Shown here piece after piece: positions 16,786 through 24,794 of a stretch of 64,000 bases of DNA. Source of the DNA: Lactococcus garvieae subsp. garvieae (GTDB lineage: Bacteria > Bacillota > Bacilli > Lactobacillales > Streptococcaceae); the NCBI RefSeq assembly GCF_029024465.1, contig NZ_CP118950.1, positions 1,116,001 through 1,180,000 of the forward strand, read 5' to 3'. The notes below the pieces were generated by a model. The model was not told where the DNA came from and ran no database searches. It saw only the letters and a list, made by a program, of their open reading frames with translations. Positions within the stretch are counted from its first letter, which is position 1; the number at the start of each line of letters is the position of its first letter. The position numbers were made by a program, and so were the translations under genes.

Positions 16786-17382
16786 TTGACAAAGAAACTT
16801 TGGATTATTCCAGCACTCATCTTGTTTATCGCAGGAGGCTACTTTGCCGTTAGTAAAGTTATCTCTTTATTCCACCAGCCTGTTCATGGCATCATTCTTT
16901 ATAGTTCTGACAAAAAAGAGCTCGAACAAAGCTTAAAAGACAACCAATCTTACATAAAAAACAACATCACTGTGGAAGGAAAATATATCACTGAAACGGA
17001 TACTTTAGTATTAGATGCTGCTTCTGCTGAGAAATTGATTCAAGCAAAAGCTGTCAACACAGTAAGCAAAAAGGGAGACGAATTTAACTTTAAACATGTT
17101 ACCTCACTTCCGAAAACTCCTGCTTTATGGACAGCTGATACACAAGTAAACACTATCGAAGATGAAAAAGGGCAACGTTTTACTGCTGCAACAACGGAAT
17201 ATGTTGTCTTAGGTGAATCAAGCATGACGAAAAAAACACTTGTTCTTGACAAAGAAGCCTTCAAAAAGTTCCAAGCTCCTGCCAAATATGTCAGCATGAT
17301 TGAAGAAAAAAGAGATGCTGCACATGCTTTAACAGAGTACAAAGCCGATAAAGCACAAATTTTTAATTTTAAACAAAAATAA
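16786..17382 (+). CDS. Membrane-anchored protein of unknown function
   Basis: A 198-residue protein with one N-terminal helix (about 5-24) and an extracellular domain of about 165 residues rich in Lys, Thr and beta-prone text (HGIILYSSDKKELEQSL, LVLDAASAEKL, YVVLGESSMTKKTLVL). It vaguely resembles the BA_5634 lipoprotein family, but no lipobox cysteine is present and the assignment is weak. The start is a TTG with AAGGA about 11 nt upstream; no better start exists. It is single-gene, with terminators on both sides. Confidence 0.75.
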   Translation: MTKKLWIIPALILFIAGGYFAVSKVISLFHQPVHGIILYSSDKKELEQSLKDNQSYIKNNITVEGKYITETDTLVLDAASAEKLIQAKAVNTVSKKGDEFNFKHVTSLPKTPALWTADTQVNTIEDEKGQRFTAATTEYVVLGESSMTKKTLVLDKEAFKKFQAPAKYVSMIEEKRDAAHALTEYKADKAQIFNFKQK

Positions 17383-17406
17383 ACACAACCAAGGTTGTGT
17401 TTTTTA
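17383..17406 (+). terminator. Terminator after the anchored protein gene
   Basis: ACACAACC/GGTTGTGT with a 2-nt loop and TTTTTT, directly after the stop codon. Confidence 0.85.
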
Positions 17407-17456
17407 TATTGCATCCATATTTAAATAAAAAATAAAATATGAACAAGTTCCTTGTG

Positions 17457-17945
17457 TTATGCATTAGGTTTAAGTTTTTTCACTAAAAATGTCCCAACAC
17501 TCCAAAGTAATAATACGATAATAACAAAAAGAATCAATAAGCCAATTGAGCCATTAGCAATCGAGCGGAATAAGGTCAGGCCTCCTGCAGCGTAGACAAA
17601 GCCCCAAGTTAAATAGCCTGGAAGGGCTACAAGTGTGTACTTGCTCCATTTCCAATCTAACATGCCAGCCGCAAGCTGTACGACAGTTTGAAAACCAACT
17701 GTCAAGAAACTCAAAGGTATAACAGGCCATCCATATTTTTGAAGAGCGAGCATTCCTGCTCGATTTTCTTCGGATTTCTCTGCCTTTTTACCCCATTTTG
17801 TCTTCAATATTCCCATATGAATGAGTTTTCCTAGACCAAAGGTCATTTGTGCTCTAAAGAAAACAACAATAAACAAGAACAAGGTGGCTTGCCAGAGGGG
17901 CAAACTTGCCACCCAATTCAGCATCTTTTCAACCATCTGTTTCAC
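17457..17945 (-). CDS. DedA/VTT-like small membrane protein
   Basis: A 162-residue protein with four to five hydrophobic segments. The central part (KYGWPVIPLSFLTVGFQTVVQLAAG ... GYLTWGFVYAAGG in outline) resembles the VTT/SNARE-associated domain of DedA proteins, with the Gly-rich re-entrant segments. DedA proteins are linked to lipid flipping and membrane homeostasis; the family call here is from pattern only. It is monocistronic, and a terminator lies upstream on the same strand. Confidence 0.7.
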   Translation of the reverse strand: MKQMVEKMLNWVASLPLWQATLFLFIVVFFRAQMTFGLGKLIHMGILKTKWGKKAEKSEENRAGMLALQKYGWPVIPLSFLTVGFQTVVQLAAGMLDWKWSKYTLVALPGYLTWGFVYAAGGLTLFRSIANGSIGLLILFVIIVLLLWSVGTFLVKKLKPNA

Positions 17946-18070
17946 TCCTCTTATTTTACATAAGCTTAATTATAAAGCTCTCTACTATTGAAACATAATA
18001 TATTAAAAAGTCAAATTCTTTTGTTTTACATAAAATATAAACTAAAAGACTGCAACTTCTTCTGTAATAA

Positions 18071-18096
18071 AAAGCAAGTACCTTAGTACTTGCTTT
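18071..18096. terminator. Terminator after the truncated gtfA
   Basis: An 11-bp perfect stem (AAAGCAAGTAC) with a 4-nt loop and T-rich flanks on both strands. It ends the secA2-gtf3-gtfA' transcript. Confidence 0.85.
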
Positions 18097-18121
18097 ATTT
18101 TATTCCTTCCTAAATATTTTC

Positions 18122-18412
18122 TTATTTATTCTTATGTTGTGGTTTGCTTGCAAAGCTCTTTTCAAGTTGTTTAAGTGTAAAAGTTGTGGGGCTAATTTTA
18201 ATGTTTGTGAAGTATTGGTAGAGCCAAATAATTTCATGGTCTTCAAAACCGATATTTTTAGTCATTGCTTCCAGATTTTCATGGAAAATATCTGTAAAAA
18301 TAAATTTTGCCTCTTGTTTATTCTTCTTAAAAATATTGGAACGGTAAGCTTGTGCATACTCTACACCTGAACTGGCCCAACCTATGCCAAGATTGAAATT
18401 ATAAATGGTCAT
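18122..18412 (-). pseudogene. gtfA: Truncated accessory-Sec glycosyltransferase GtfA
   Basis: 96 codons matching only the N-terminus of GtfA (Gtf1), the GlcNAc transferase that starts glycosylation of serine-rich repeat adhesins: MTIYNFNLGIGWASSGVEYAQAYR, EAKFIFTDIF and IIWLYQYFTNIKISPTTFTL (quoted in pieces). The full protein is about 500 residues. Here the match ends near residue 85 and a different tail (FASKPQHKNK) leads to a stop and terminator, so about 80% of the enzyme, including its catalytic domain, is missing. It overlaps gtf3 by 14 nt. No gtfB, adhesin gene, secY2 or asp genes are seen nearby. Confidence 0.85.
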
Positions 18413-19427
18413 TTTCTTTTCCCTTTTCTAAAAATAAGTAATTTTGTATCTCCATAAGCAACTGCTTGGTGAAAAAACCTTCCTTCACCAGTGCGCCAAC
18501 ACGTTGCACGTTGGTACTGAGTCGCATATACTCTGCAGAAGACATGTATTTCACATAGTCTATTGCCTCTTCAAGATTACTTGCCACTAAACCAATCTCT
18601 TGTTCTTCCACAAAGTTTTGCTTTGCTAAGCCTTGATTAACAATAATTGGTAAGCCTGCAGCAAGATAGGTGCTAAATTTAAAAGAAGCATTCATTTCTG
18701 AGTATTCTCTTTCAAATTGATTTTCAATATTTTCGCTCCAGACTAAGCCAAAACCGCCTTTATTAAGTTCACGTAAAAGTTGATCATCATGTTGCCAACC
18801 TTTCATCCTTAAAAAACCTTTTGCATTCACCTCACCACTGCTAAAAACTTCCAATGGTAAATCACTGCTCCATTCTTTCACAAAAGGAAAACGCGTAATA
18901 TTTCCAGCGAATTTCAATTTGCGTTGAAATTTTGGTTGTCTCAAATTTTCAATTCCTACCAAATGATCCCAGATACCTTGTATTTTCACAGGACTTGTCA
19001 AACCACGTTCTCGTAGTTTTTTCTCCATTCGTTCGGATGGCAATATTACTAAGTCTGCTAAATTGTAAGCCTCTAGGTATCTCTCAAATAAATAATCATT
19101 ATTTTGAAACATAAGAGGCACAAAGTCATGGATAAATACCACCAGTTTATCTACCCTTTCACGGAGTATTTTCAAAAAAACTTCATCAAATGCGATGCCA
19201 TTCCAAGATGGCATTTGAGCAATGGCCAAATCGCCTTGCGTAACAGATGACAGCATACCAAAGATTCTTTTTTCTTTTTCCTCTGCTGTATCTTCGCTCA
19301 CCGAATAAGCAGAAATACTGATTTCTTTAAAACCTTCATCTTGTGCAAGCTTGGTAATCATATGTTGCGCGGTCATAGCCGTGCTTTGTTCACTTTGTCC
19401 ATATAAATTTGTTATATACTTTCTCAT
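18399..19427 (-). CDS. gtf3: Accessory-Sec glycosyltransferase Gtf3
   Basis: A 342-residue GT-B-like transferase. In streptococci Gtf3 adds glucose to the GlcNAc placed by GtfA/GtfB on serine-rich repeat adhesins. Family text includes KYITNLYGQS, IAQMPSWNG, VFIHDFVPLMF, and near the C-terminus FSTYLAAGLPIIVNQGLA. A GTG five codons upstream is in frame; the ATG with GAGG just before it is used. It lies 20 nt after secA2 and overlaps the gtfA remnant. The frame itself is intact, though its acceptor glycan may no longer be made. Confidence 0.85.
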   Translation of the reverse strand: MRKYITNLYGQSEQSTAMTAQHMITKLAQDEGFKEISISAYSVSEDTAEEKEKRIFGMLSSVTQGDLAIAQMPSWNGIAFDEVFLKILRERVDKLVVFIHDFVPLMFQNNDYLFERYLEAYNLADLVILPSERMEKKLRERGLTSPVKIQGIWDHLVGIENLRQPKFQRKLKFAGNITRFPFVKEWSSDLPLEVFSSGEVNAKGFLRMKGWQHDDQLLRELNKGGFGLVWSENIENQFEREYSEMNASFKFSTYLAAGLPIIVNQGLAKQNFVEEQEIGLVASNLEEAIDYVKYMSSAEYMRLSTNVQRVGALVKEGFFTKQLLMEIQNYLFLEKGKENDHL

Positions 19428-19446
19428 CTGTCCTCTTATCACTTCT

Positions 19447-21774
19447 CTAAGGAAAAGTTACTATAAGTTCCCCTTTCTTAATATCTAGCAAACTTAATGC
19501 AGCATTTTTTAGAATGAGCAATGAGACTTCACTTTGTCTTTGTTGGTAACTTCTTTGGGCCTCTTTTTCAAATTCAGCAATTGGCTTTTTCTGTGCTGTC
19601 GATCGACTTTGCACAACAAAACGAAGTTGATTCATTGCGTCTACTTGATTACTCCAAGCATTATCTATAGCTTTCAACATTGTAATCTGTAAATATTGAA
19701 GAAAAGCTCTATCATCACCAATTTTTTCTCTTTTTACTTGAAGATTTTCTTTTAAAATATGCCTTATATACAATTGTTTAAGTTCATTTGTTTTCAGGTA
19801 TTCTTCATTAACATTTTTAAAATTATAATCAATATGATCTAAAATAAAACGCTGTATACTCCGTGATGTCTGTCTCTCTGAAGTTGAAAAATACTCATTA
19901 ACGACAATTTCTGCACTCTGATTTACTATTAATAAAGCTTCAGAAACACTTCTAAGTTCCATAATTTCTTGACGCTTCTTATTTACTTGCTCTTTTTGCA
20001 GGCGTAAAACTTCATCAAATTGGAGCGCCTTTATTCGCTCATCATAGCCGTTTTGCTCTGAAATTTTTTGAGCTTTCATAAAAGCATGTTTTACCTTATA
20101 ATTACGAATTGGTCTTGTAACTTCTTTATATTTTTCATAGTAAGCTTGTATGCTTTCTTGAACGAAATTTTTAATCACATCATCTTCTAGGGACTCAAAG
20201 GTATAAGTATCTCCAGGTTCCCCCTGCCTGCCTGCTCTCCCCTTGGCTTGTAATTCAATACGCCTATTTAACATCCGCTCAGTGATAACAACTGCAAGCC
20301 CTCCTTTTTCACTAGCTTCTTCCGATATCTTAATATCCGTCCCTCGACCAGCCATAGAGGTAGAAACAGTCACCGCTCCGACCTGACCTGCTTCAGAAAT
20401 AATTTGTGCTTCTTTAGAGCTACTCTTCGCATTAAGAATATTATGAGGAATTCCTCTATTAAGTAAATTCAAAGAATAAAGTTCTGAGGCATCAACAGAC
20501 CCTGTAATGACGAGAACAGGACGTCCCTCTGCATGTAAGGAAGATATTTTTTCAAGACTTGCTTCTAATTTAGCCGCAAAATTTGTGTAGCTTTTCGGTT
20601 TGTGGTCGACTCGGATACTTTTTTTATGCGTTTTTATCATTTTTACTGGGAGATTATAGGTATTGATAAATTCATTTTCTGCAACTTTTGCTGTACCTGA
20701 CATGCCAGCCAACTGTTGAAACTGACGAAATAAATTTTGGTAAGTTATAGATGAGATTGTCTGTGTTTCATTACTTAATTCAACAAATTCTTTTGCTTCT
20801 ATAGCTTGGTGTAAACCATTTTGTAGATTCGACCCTTCTAAAATTCGTCCATCTTTTCGGTCAAGCAGTTTAACTTCACCCTCTTCCACAAGATAATCTC
20901 GGTCTCGTTTTAATGTATGATGTGCTTTTAATGCCAATATAATATGTTGGTAGAGCGTAAAGAATTGTTGGTCAAGAAGATTTGAAATCGAAAAATATTT
21001 CTTTGCTTTTATAATGCCTTTTTCTGTTAACCAAACATTTTTCTGTTCTTCGTCCAACTTAAAATCGATTTCTTTTTTGAGTATCGTAATGAAAGCATTC
21101 GTGTTTTCAAAATAATTGGACTGAACTTTTGGCGCACCTGAGATAATCAAAGGCATTTGCGCACTGTCTAGGAGAATTTCATCCACCTCATCTAAAAGGG
21201 CATAAGTTAACTTCGATATAAATTTCTCTTCTCTTTTTTCAGCCAAGCCATCAATCAAAAAATCAAAAGCTAAAGTTCCATTTGAAATATATATAATATT
21301 TGCAGCATAAACTTCTTGCCTTTTTTTCACATCAAATTCTTCTTCCTCAGGATCACTCGTACCATCTGCGACTTCTAACCCTAACCATTGGTAAACCGCA
21401 CCTATACGTTCAAAGTCCCTACTGGCCAAGTAGTCATTCGTTGTCACTAGAAAGACTGTGTCCAGATACAGCGCTTTTAAATAAAGAGGTAAAGTAGCCA
21501 CTAAGCTCTTTCCTTCCCCAGTCTTCATCTCAGCAATCTGCCCCTCATAAAGGGCTAGAGCTCCTAGAACTTGTTCATCTGTAGGATATAAACCCAGCAC
21601 CCTTCTATCTGCTTCGCGAACTACTGCAAATGCCTCGGCAATAATATCAATTTCTTTCTCATTATTTGAAATACGTTTTTTTAATTCATCAGTTTTATTT
21701 TTGAGTTCTTTGTCACTAAATTTCATTACAAGTTCTGATAAATTATTTATTTTTCTTAGTAGCTTCTTATACAC
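19447..21774 (-). CDS. secA2: Accessory Sec translocase ATPase SecA2
   Basis: A 775-residue SecA paralogue of the accessory Sec (SecA2-SecY2) type. Walker A is MKTGEGKS, Walker B is LLDEVDEILLDSAQ, motif TSMAGRGTDIKI, and the arginine finger region is AKGRAGRQGEPG. The C-terminal metal-binding tail of SecA1 is absent, as usual for SecA2. The start is a GTG with a distant purine-rich site; a later ATG at residue 17 would remove conserved N-terminal helix text. It heads a three-gene unit with gtf3 and truncated gtfA. SecY2 and Asp partners are not in this window, so substrate and partner are uncertain. Confidence 0.92.
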   Translation of the reverse strand: MYKKLLRKINNLSELVMKFSDKELKNKTDELKKRISNNEKEIDIIAEAFAVVREADRRVLGLYPTDEQVLGALALYEGQIAEMKTGEGKSLVATLPLYLKALYLDTVFLVTTNDYLASRDFERIGAVYQWLGLEVADGTSDPEEEEFDVKKRQEVYAANIIYISNGTLAFDFLIDGLAEKREEKFISKLTYALLDEVDEILLDSAQMPLIISGAPKVQSNYFENTNAFITILKKEIDFKLDEEQKNVWLTEKGIIKAKKYFSISNLLDQQFFTLYQHIILALKAHHTLKRDRDYLVEEGEVKLLDRKDGRILEGSNLQNGLHQAIEAKEFVELSNETQTISSITYQNLFRQFQQLAGMSGTAKVAENEFINTYNLPVKMIKTHKKSIRVDHKPKSYTNFAAKLEASLEKISSLHAEGRPVLVITGSVDASELYSLNLLNRGIPHNILNAKSSSKEAQIISEAGQVGAVTVSTSMAGRGTDIKISEEASEKGGLAVVITERMLNRRIELQAKGRAGRQGEPGDTYTFESLEDDVIKNFVQESIQAYYEKYKEVTRPIRNYKVKHAFMKAQKISEQNGYDERIKALQFDEVLRLQKEQVNKKRQEIMELRSVSEALLIVNQSAEIVVNEYFSTSERQTSRSIQRFILDHIDYNFKNVNEEYLKTNELKQLYIRHILKENLQVKREKIGDDRAFLQYLQITMLKAIDNAWSNQVDAMNQLRFVVQSRSTAQKKPIAEFEKEAQRSYQQRQSEVSLLILKNAALSLLDIKKGELIVTFP

Positions 21775-22343
21775 TCTCTACGCTTCCTTCTTTAATTATT
21801 TATTCACTTGCATTTTTTAGACAAACCTTAATTTTATTGCCAATTAACCTATGTAAATTAAAAAACATACAGAAAAAATGAAATAAAATTCATATTTCTG
21901 TATATCTATTCACAATCTTTTTCTCAAATAGTTATAAAAAAATTGTTTTTAAAGAGAAAGTCATAAAACTCAAGAAAAAATGCACTAAAAAACAAAAAAA
22001 ATTGAAAAAAGCCCCTGAAAACAGGAGCTTCTTTCAATAAAATTAAGGTTTTTTTTACAGATGTCCACAAGAAAATTTTATAGCGAAATATTATTTCACG
22101 AAAAACTTCTCATTTATCTCACACTTACATAATATCATATATTTAAAATGAACACAATAAGCAAATCTTTCCAAAAAACAAAAATACGAAAGTCCTTTTC
22201 TTATCCAAATAATTTTTGTCCTTTCAGAGCTGCAAAATACAACAAGATTTTCTCTTTCTTCGCTTCCTTTTTTTCCTCCTGAATTATGGTTGTAGGTCAA
22301 ATAGAAGATAGGTGATTTGAGGCTATGGTTTAAAAATCAAAAA
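21775..22343. other. AT-rich gene-poor interval between secA2 and uspA
   Basis: About 570 bp with no convincing gene. It holds one terminator-like hairpin at 22009-22030. A minus-strand frame of 69 codons (22091-22300) starts with TTG and has atypical cysteine-rich composition, so it was not called. A GGAGG at about 22276-22280 on the minus strand precedes no good reading frame with a standard start. Confidence 0.4.
22009..22030 (-). terminator. Terminator-like hairpin without an obvious upstream gene
   Basis: AAGCTCCTG/CAGGGGCTT on the minus strand with a 4-nt loop and a TTTT tail. It lies about 310 bp beyond the uspA terminator and could close a small transcript. Confidence 0.55.
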
Positions 22344-22366
22344 AAGCCCTCGCAATACGAGGACTT
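22344..22366 (-). terminator. Terminator of the first uspA gene
   Basis: On the minus strand AAGTCCTCG, a 5-nt loop, CGAGGGCTT, then a TTTTTTT tail. Confidence 0.8.
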
Positions 22367-22434
22367 GGGAGTTTTATGAAAAATTTTGGAACAAGTAAAG
22401 TATAACCTTTCTTTCTTAAATCAAACAAAGAATA

Positions 22435-22869
22435 CTATTTTTTAACCACAATGACATTGCAAGGTGCGTGATTAATAACATAATTTGTGGTTGAGCCTAC
22501 CAAAAGGCGGTCAAACATATCTGTTCCCGTTGCACCAATGACGATTAAGTCAATATTTTTATCTTCTTCTTCCGCAAAGTTAACAATTCTTAGTTTCGGT
22601 TTGCCTGCGATTTCATAAGTTTCATATTCAACTTGTTCGCGGATAATATCTTTGCAGTTTGCTAAAATATCTTGCGCAAGTTGATCCAATCCTGGTGTTT
22701 CTACAATACCTTTATGAACAGCACCGTAATATTTATTGATATCTTTTACTGTCAGAACATGTAGTTTTGCATGATTGAGACGAGCAATGCGTATCGCTTC
22801 ATCTACTGCTTTGTAAGATTGTTCAGATCCGTCCACAGGAACCAAAATATTTTTATAATAGTCAGTCAT
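22435..22869 (-). CDS. uspA: Universal stress protein (UspA family), copy 1
   Basis: A 144-residue single Usp domain. It has the N-terminal NILVPVDGS (ATP-binding Asp) and the C-terminal GATG-x2-x9-GSTTNYV nucleotide-binding motif, so it is of the ATP-binding type. The ATG used has AGGAGG 7 nt upstream; the longer frame adds two residues without support. Together with copies at 23115-23540 and 46420-46845 it forms a set of three paralogues. Function: stress survival, exact role unknown. Confidence 0.92.
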   Translation of the reverse strand: MTDYYKNILVPVDGSEQSYKAVDEAIRIARLNHAKLHVLTVKDINKYYGAVHKGIVETPGLDQLAQDILANCKDIIREQVEYETYEIAGKPKLRIVNFAEEEDKNIDLIVIGATGTDMFDRLLVGSTTNYVINHAPCNVIVVKK

Positions 22870-23114
22870 AATCATTCCTCCTTTTATGTCTTTCTCTACT
22901 TCTATTGTACATTTTCTTTCCCTAAAAACGAAATCATTTCCTTAAAAGCAACGCTCAACCGAAAAAGGAGTAAAAGAAATACGCCCACAATAGTGAGCGC
23001 ATTGAAGTGATAAGATAAACATCTTACTGGAATACTTGTATTATATCGCCTTTGTCTTAAGCAATACTAAAATTAAAGCTTTTAAAGAAGTCAATGACAA
23101 GCTACTTTTTGTGT

Positions 23115-23540
23115 CTATTTAACGACCAAGACATTGCATGGTGCATGATTTACAACAAACTGTGTGGTTGAACCTAACATGAGTTTATTAATCATCCCTG
23201 CCCCAGTTGCGCCAATAACAATCAAATCCATCTTCTTGTCTCCGGCAAATTGGACAATCATATGTTTGGGCGCACCAACAATTTCATAACTGTCATAAGG
23301 TACTTCATCACCGATAATCTCCGCTGCTTTCTTCAAAATATCTTGTGCCATCATATCAATTTCAGGATTTTCGACGATACCAAAACCGGTCATTCCGTAA
23401 TGATGTTCCATATCCTTAACAGTCAAAACATGAAGTTTTGCATTGTTTCTCTTTGCCAAAGTAATTGCCTCATGTACGGCATTATAAGATTGATCTGAAC
23501 CATCTAGTGCAACTAAAATATTGTGATATTGTTTTTCCAT
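23115..23540 (-). CDS. uspA: Universal stress protein (UspA family), copy 2
   Basis: A 141-residue Usp domain with NILVALDGS and GATGAGMINKLMLGSTTQFV as ATP-binding signatures. It is closely related to copy 1 (shared VHEAIT/VDEAIR, LHVLTVKD and VNHAPCNV segments), which lies about 250 bp downstream on the same strand, so this is probably a tandem duplication. GGAGG lies 8 nt before the ATG. Confidence 0.92.
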   Translation of the reverse strand: MEKQYHNILVALDGSDQSYNAVHEAITLAKRNNAKLHVLTVKDMEHHYGMTGFGIVENPEIDMMAQDILKKAAEIIGDEVPYDSYEIVGAPKHMIVQFAGDKKMDLIVIGATGAGMINKLMLGSTTQFVVNHAPCNVLVVK

Positions 23541-23660
23541 TATTAGTACCTCCGCTTCATTCTTTCCTTAAGTCTATTATCGCTCTTTCGCTGCAACATT
23601 TCAAATATTTCAGTGAAAAGTTAGAGCAAATGTTCAGGATTACTTTTAAAATTAGCTTTT

Positions 23661-23689
23661 TTGTACTTTTAAAGAGAATGTGTTACAAT
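23661..23689 (+). promoter_or_regulatory. Promoter of HicB-like micro-gene A
   Basis: TTGTAC, a 17-bp spacer and TACAAT. The predicted start near 23696 gives a leader of about 65 nt. Confidence 0.7.
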
Positions 23690-23697
23690 AATTATGG

Positions 23698-23760
23698 AAT
23701 TTCGTTATGTACGTTATAGTGTCCTTTCGTCGATATCATATAGAGAAAGGAGAATGCATT
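23698..23760 (+). promoter_or_regulatory. Conserved leader with RBS-sequestering hairpin, copy A
   Basis: The first 32 nt match the leader of the second micro-gene (28620-28651) at 30 positions, including a tandem 9-mer of the form TTCGTTATR. TCCTTTC (23722-23728) can pair with GAAAGGA (23745-23751), which contains the ribosome binding site. In copy B the pairing is kept with one G-U pair although the loop differs in length and sequence. This suggests control of translation by the leader. Confidence 0.6.
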
Positions 23761-23916
23761 ATGACATTCACTAACAAAAACAAAAATTTCAAGTATACTG
23801 TATCTTTGGATACTTCAAAAGATATTTTTAAAGTATTTTTGGCTAATGATCCAGCGGTTTATGGGCTTGGTCGTACCATCGAAGAAGCAATGCACAACTT
23901 GGAAGAATTAGCATAA
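23761..23916 (+). CDS. HicB-like micro-protein A
   Basis: A 51-residue soluble protein, MTFTNKNKNFKYTVSLDTS..., ending GLGRTIEEAMHNLEELA. The pattern of a beta strand, a short turn, then G-x-T-x-EEA-x-x-N-x-E resembles the partial RNase-H fold of HicB antitoxins, but it is short, has no DNA-binding tail and no adjacent HicA toxin. A paralogue with the same first codons is at 28678-28836. AAAGGAG lies 8 nt before the ATG. An in-frame ATG at 23707 is not conserved in the paralogue and has no ribosome site. Function unknown. Confidence 0.8.
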   Translation: MTFTNKNKNFKYTVSLDTSKDIFKVFLANDPAVYGLGRTIEEAMHNLEELA

Positions 23917-23951
23917 GGAGCTCATAGCAATGGATGAATATTCCTCGTGAT

Positions 23952-23989
23952 GGTATCTACTTCACACGTTTAAGTAGATGCCTTTTTTT
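23952..23989 (+). terminator. Terminator of HicB-like micro-gene A
   Basis: GGTATCTACTT/AAGTAGATGCC stem (one G-U pair), 9-nt loop and TTTTTTT. Confidence 0.85.
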
Positions 23990-24101
23990 GTACTCAAAAA
24001 GCTAATTTTCCTCCCCCAAATATATCCTCAAAGATTTACTTCTTCCCTAAATTATGATTTAATGGCATCATAGATATCTGAATAGAAAAGAGATTGTACA
24101 C

Positions 24102-24533
24102 ATGATTTCAAAAAATATTCAAAGAGCGATGCTCAAAGCAAACCATGTCGGTGCTGAATCTAAGGGCTTCCCCTATCTGGCCGAATGCTTAAGACAGGAA
24201 GGAATTGTAAAAAATACATGGCATCTTCCTTCTGGAGACAGTTTTTATTTTTCGGAAACGGGCTCACTCGTAAACCCAGGAAACCCTTTAATCGGGCGTG
24301 TTGGGCCTTGCCCAGATTTTGATCAAATTGCTCTGGTCCAAAACATTCGTGCAAACCAAGCTGGTAAAATTTCCTTCTCTGAATTCTTGGCTTCGCTTTG
24401 GAAAGCGGGTATCATCCGATATGAGGTGGATTTCACTACACGGCAGATGAGTTATTTTGGAGCATTTGACCAAGTCTATCAAGAAAGCTACCCCAGTGTT
24501 GCTATTGATGTTTCATCTACCGAATCTTTTTGA
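24102..24533 (+). CDS. DUF1398 (YbcV-like) family protein
   Basis: A 143-residue soluble protein. The text FPYLAECLRQEGIVKNTWHLPSG, FSEFLASLWKAGIIRYEVDFTTRQMSYFG (in pieces) and the C-terminal YQESYP match the DUF1398/YbcV family, whose function is unknown. It is single-gene on the plus strand; no clear ribosome site was seen, only GAGA about 10 nt upstream. Family call from pattern recognition. Confidence 0.75.
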   Translation: MISKNIQRAMLKANHVGAESKGFPYLAECLRQEGIVKNTWHLPSGDSFYFSETGSLVNPGNPLIGRVGPCPDFDQIALVQNIRANQAGKISFSEFLASLWKAGIIRYEVDFTTRQMSYFGAFDQVYQESYPSVAIDVSSTESF

Positions 24534-24599
24534 TTTACGGAGTGTGCAGCGCATGATGTATTTTATCTCTTCATAAGATAAACTATTATCACAGAAGTT

Positions 24600-24628
24600 T
24601 TGCTTCTCCTTGCCATTTTTGTTAAAAT
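24600..24628 (+). promoter_or_regulatory. Promoter of membrane peptide gene 1
   Basis: TTGCTT, 17-bp spacer with TGT before the -10, TAAAAT, six bases, ATG. Identical in layout to the promoter of peptide gene 2. Confidence 0.65.
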
Positions 24629-24634
24629 TCATCT

Positions 24635-24742
24635 ATGTTAAAAATTTATTTTAAAGCATTAATTCAAGCATTGCTTATTTTGGCAGTATGCCTCTTTCTT
24701 CTGATTTATATAGGCACAAAAATGCTAGCCTTTATTGCTTAA
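24635..24742 (+). CDS. Small membrane peptide 1 (35 aa)
   Basis: A 35-residue peptide MLKIYFKALIQ... with one hydrophobic helix (about 9-27) and a short tail. It is not recognised as a known family; size, positive N-terminus and single helix are compatible with a type I toxin-like or regulatory membrane peptide. The start is set by the promoter: the ATG is 6 nt from the end of an extended -10 and has no ribosome site. The neighbour at 24795 is a probable tandem duplicate sharing MxKIxF-x3-I and promoter spacing. Confidence 0.6.
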   Translation: MLKIYFKALIQALLILAVCLFLLIYIGTKMLAFIA

Positions 24743-24759
24743 AAAGTTCTAATCTTCTT

Positions 24760-24788
24760 TTGCTTATCTTCTTTCTTTTTGATAGAAT
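24760..24788 (+). promoter_or_regulatory. Promoter of membrane peptide gene 2
   Basis: TTGCTT, 17-bp spacer with TGA before the -10, TAGAAT, six bases, ATG. Confidence 0.65.
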
Positions 24789-24794
24789 TAAGGA

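Noticed and set aside
22091-22300. 69-codon minus-strand frame between secA2 and uspA
   Set aside because: It starts with TTG, has no ribosome site, and has a composition typical of chance frames in AT-rich DNA.
23707-23760. In-frame upstream ATG extending HicB-like protein A by 18 residues
   Set aside because: No ribosome site, and the corresponding position in copy B is not an ATG and is out of frame with the gene, so the segment is leader.
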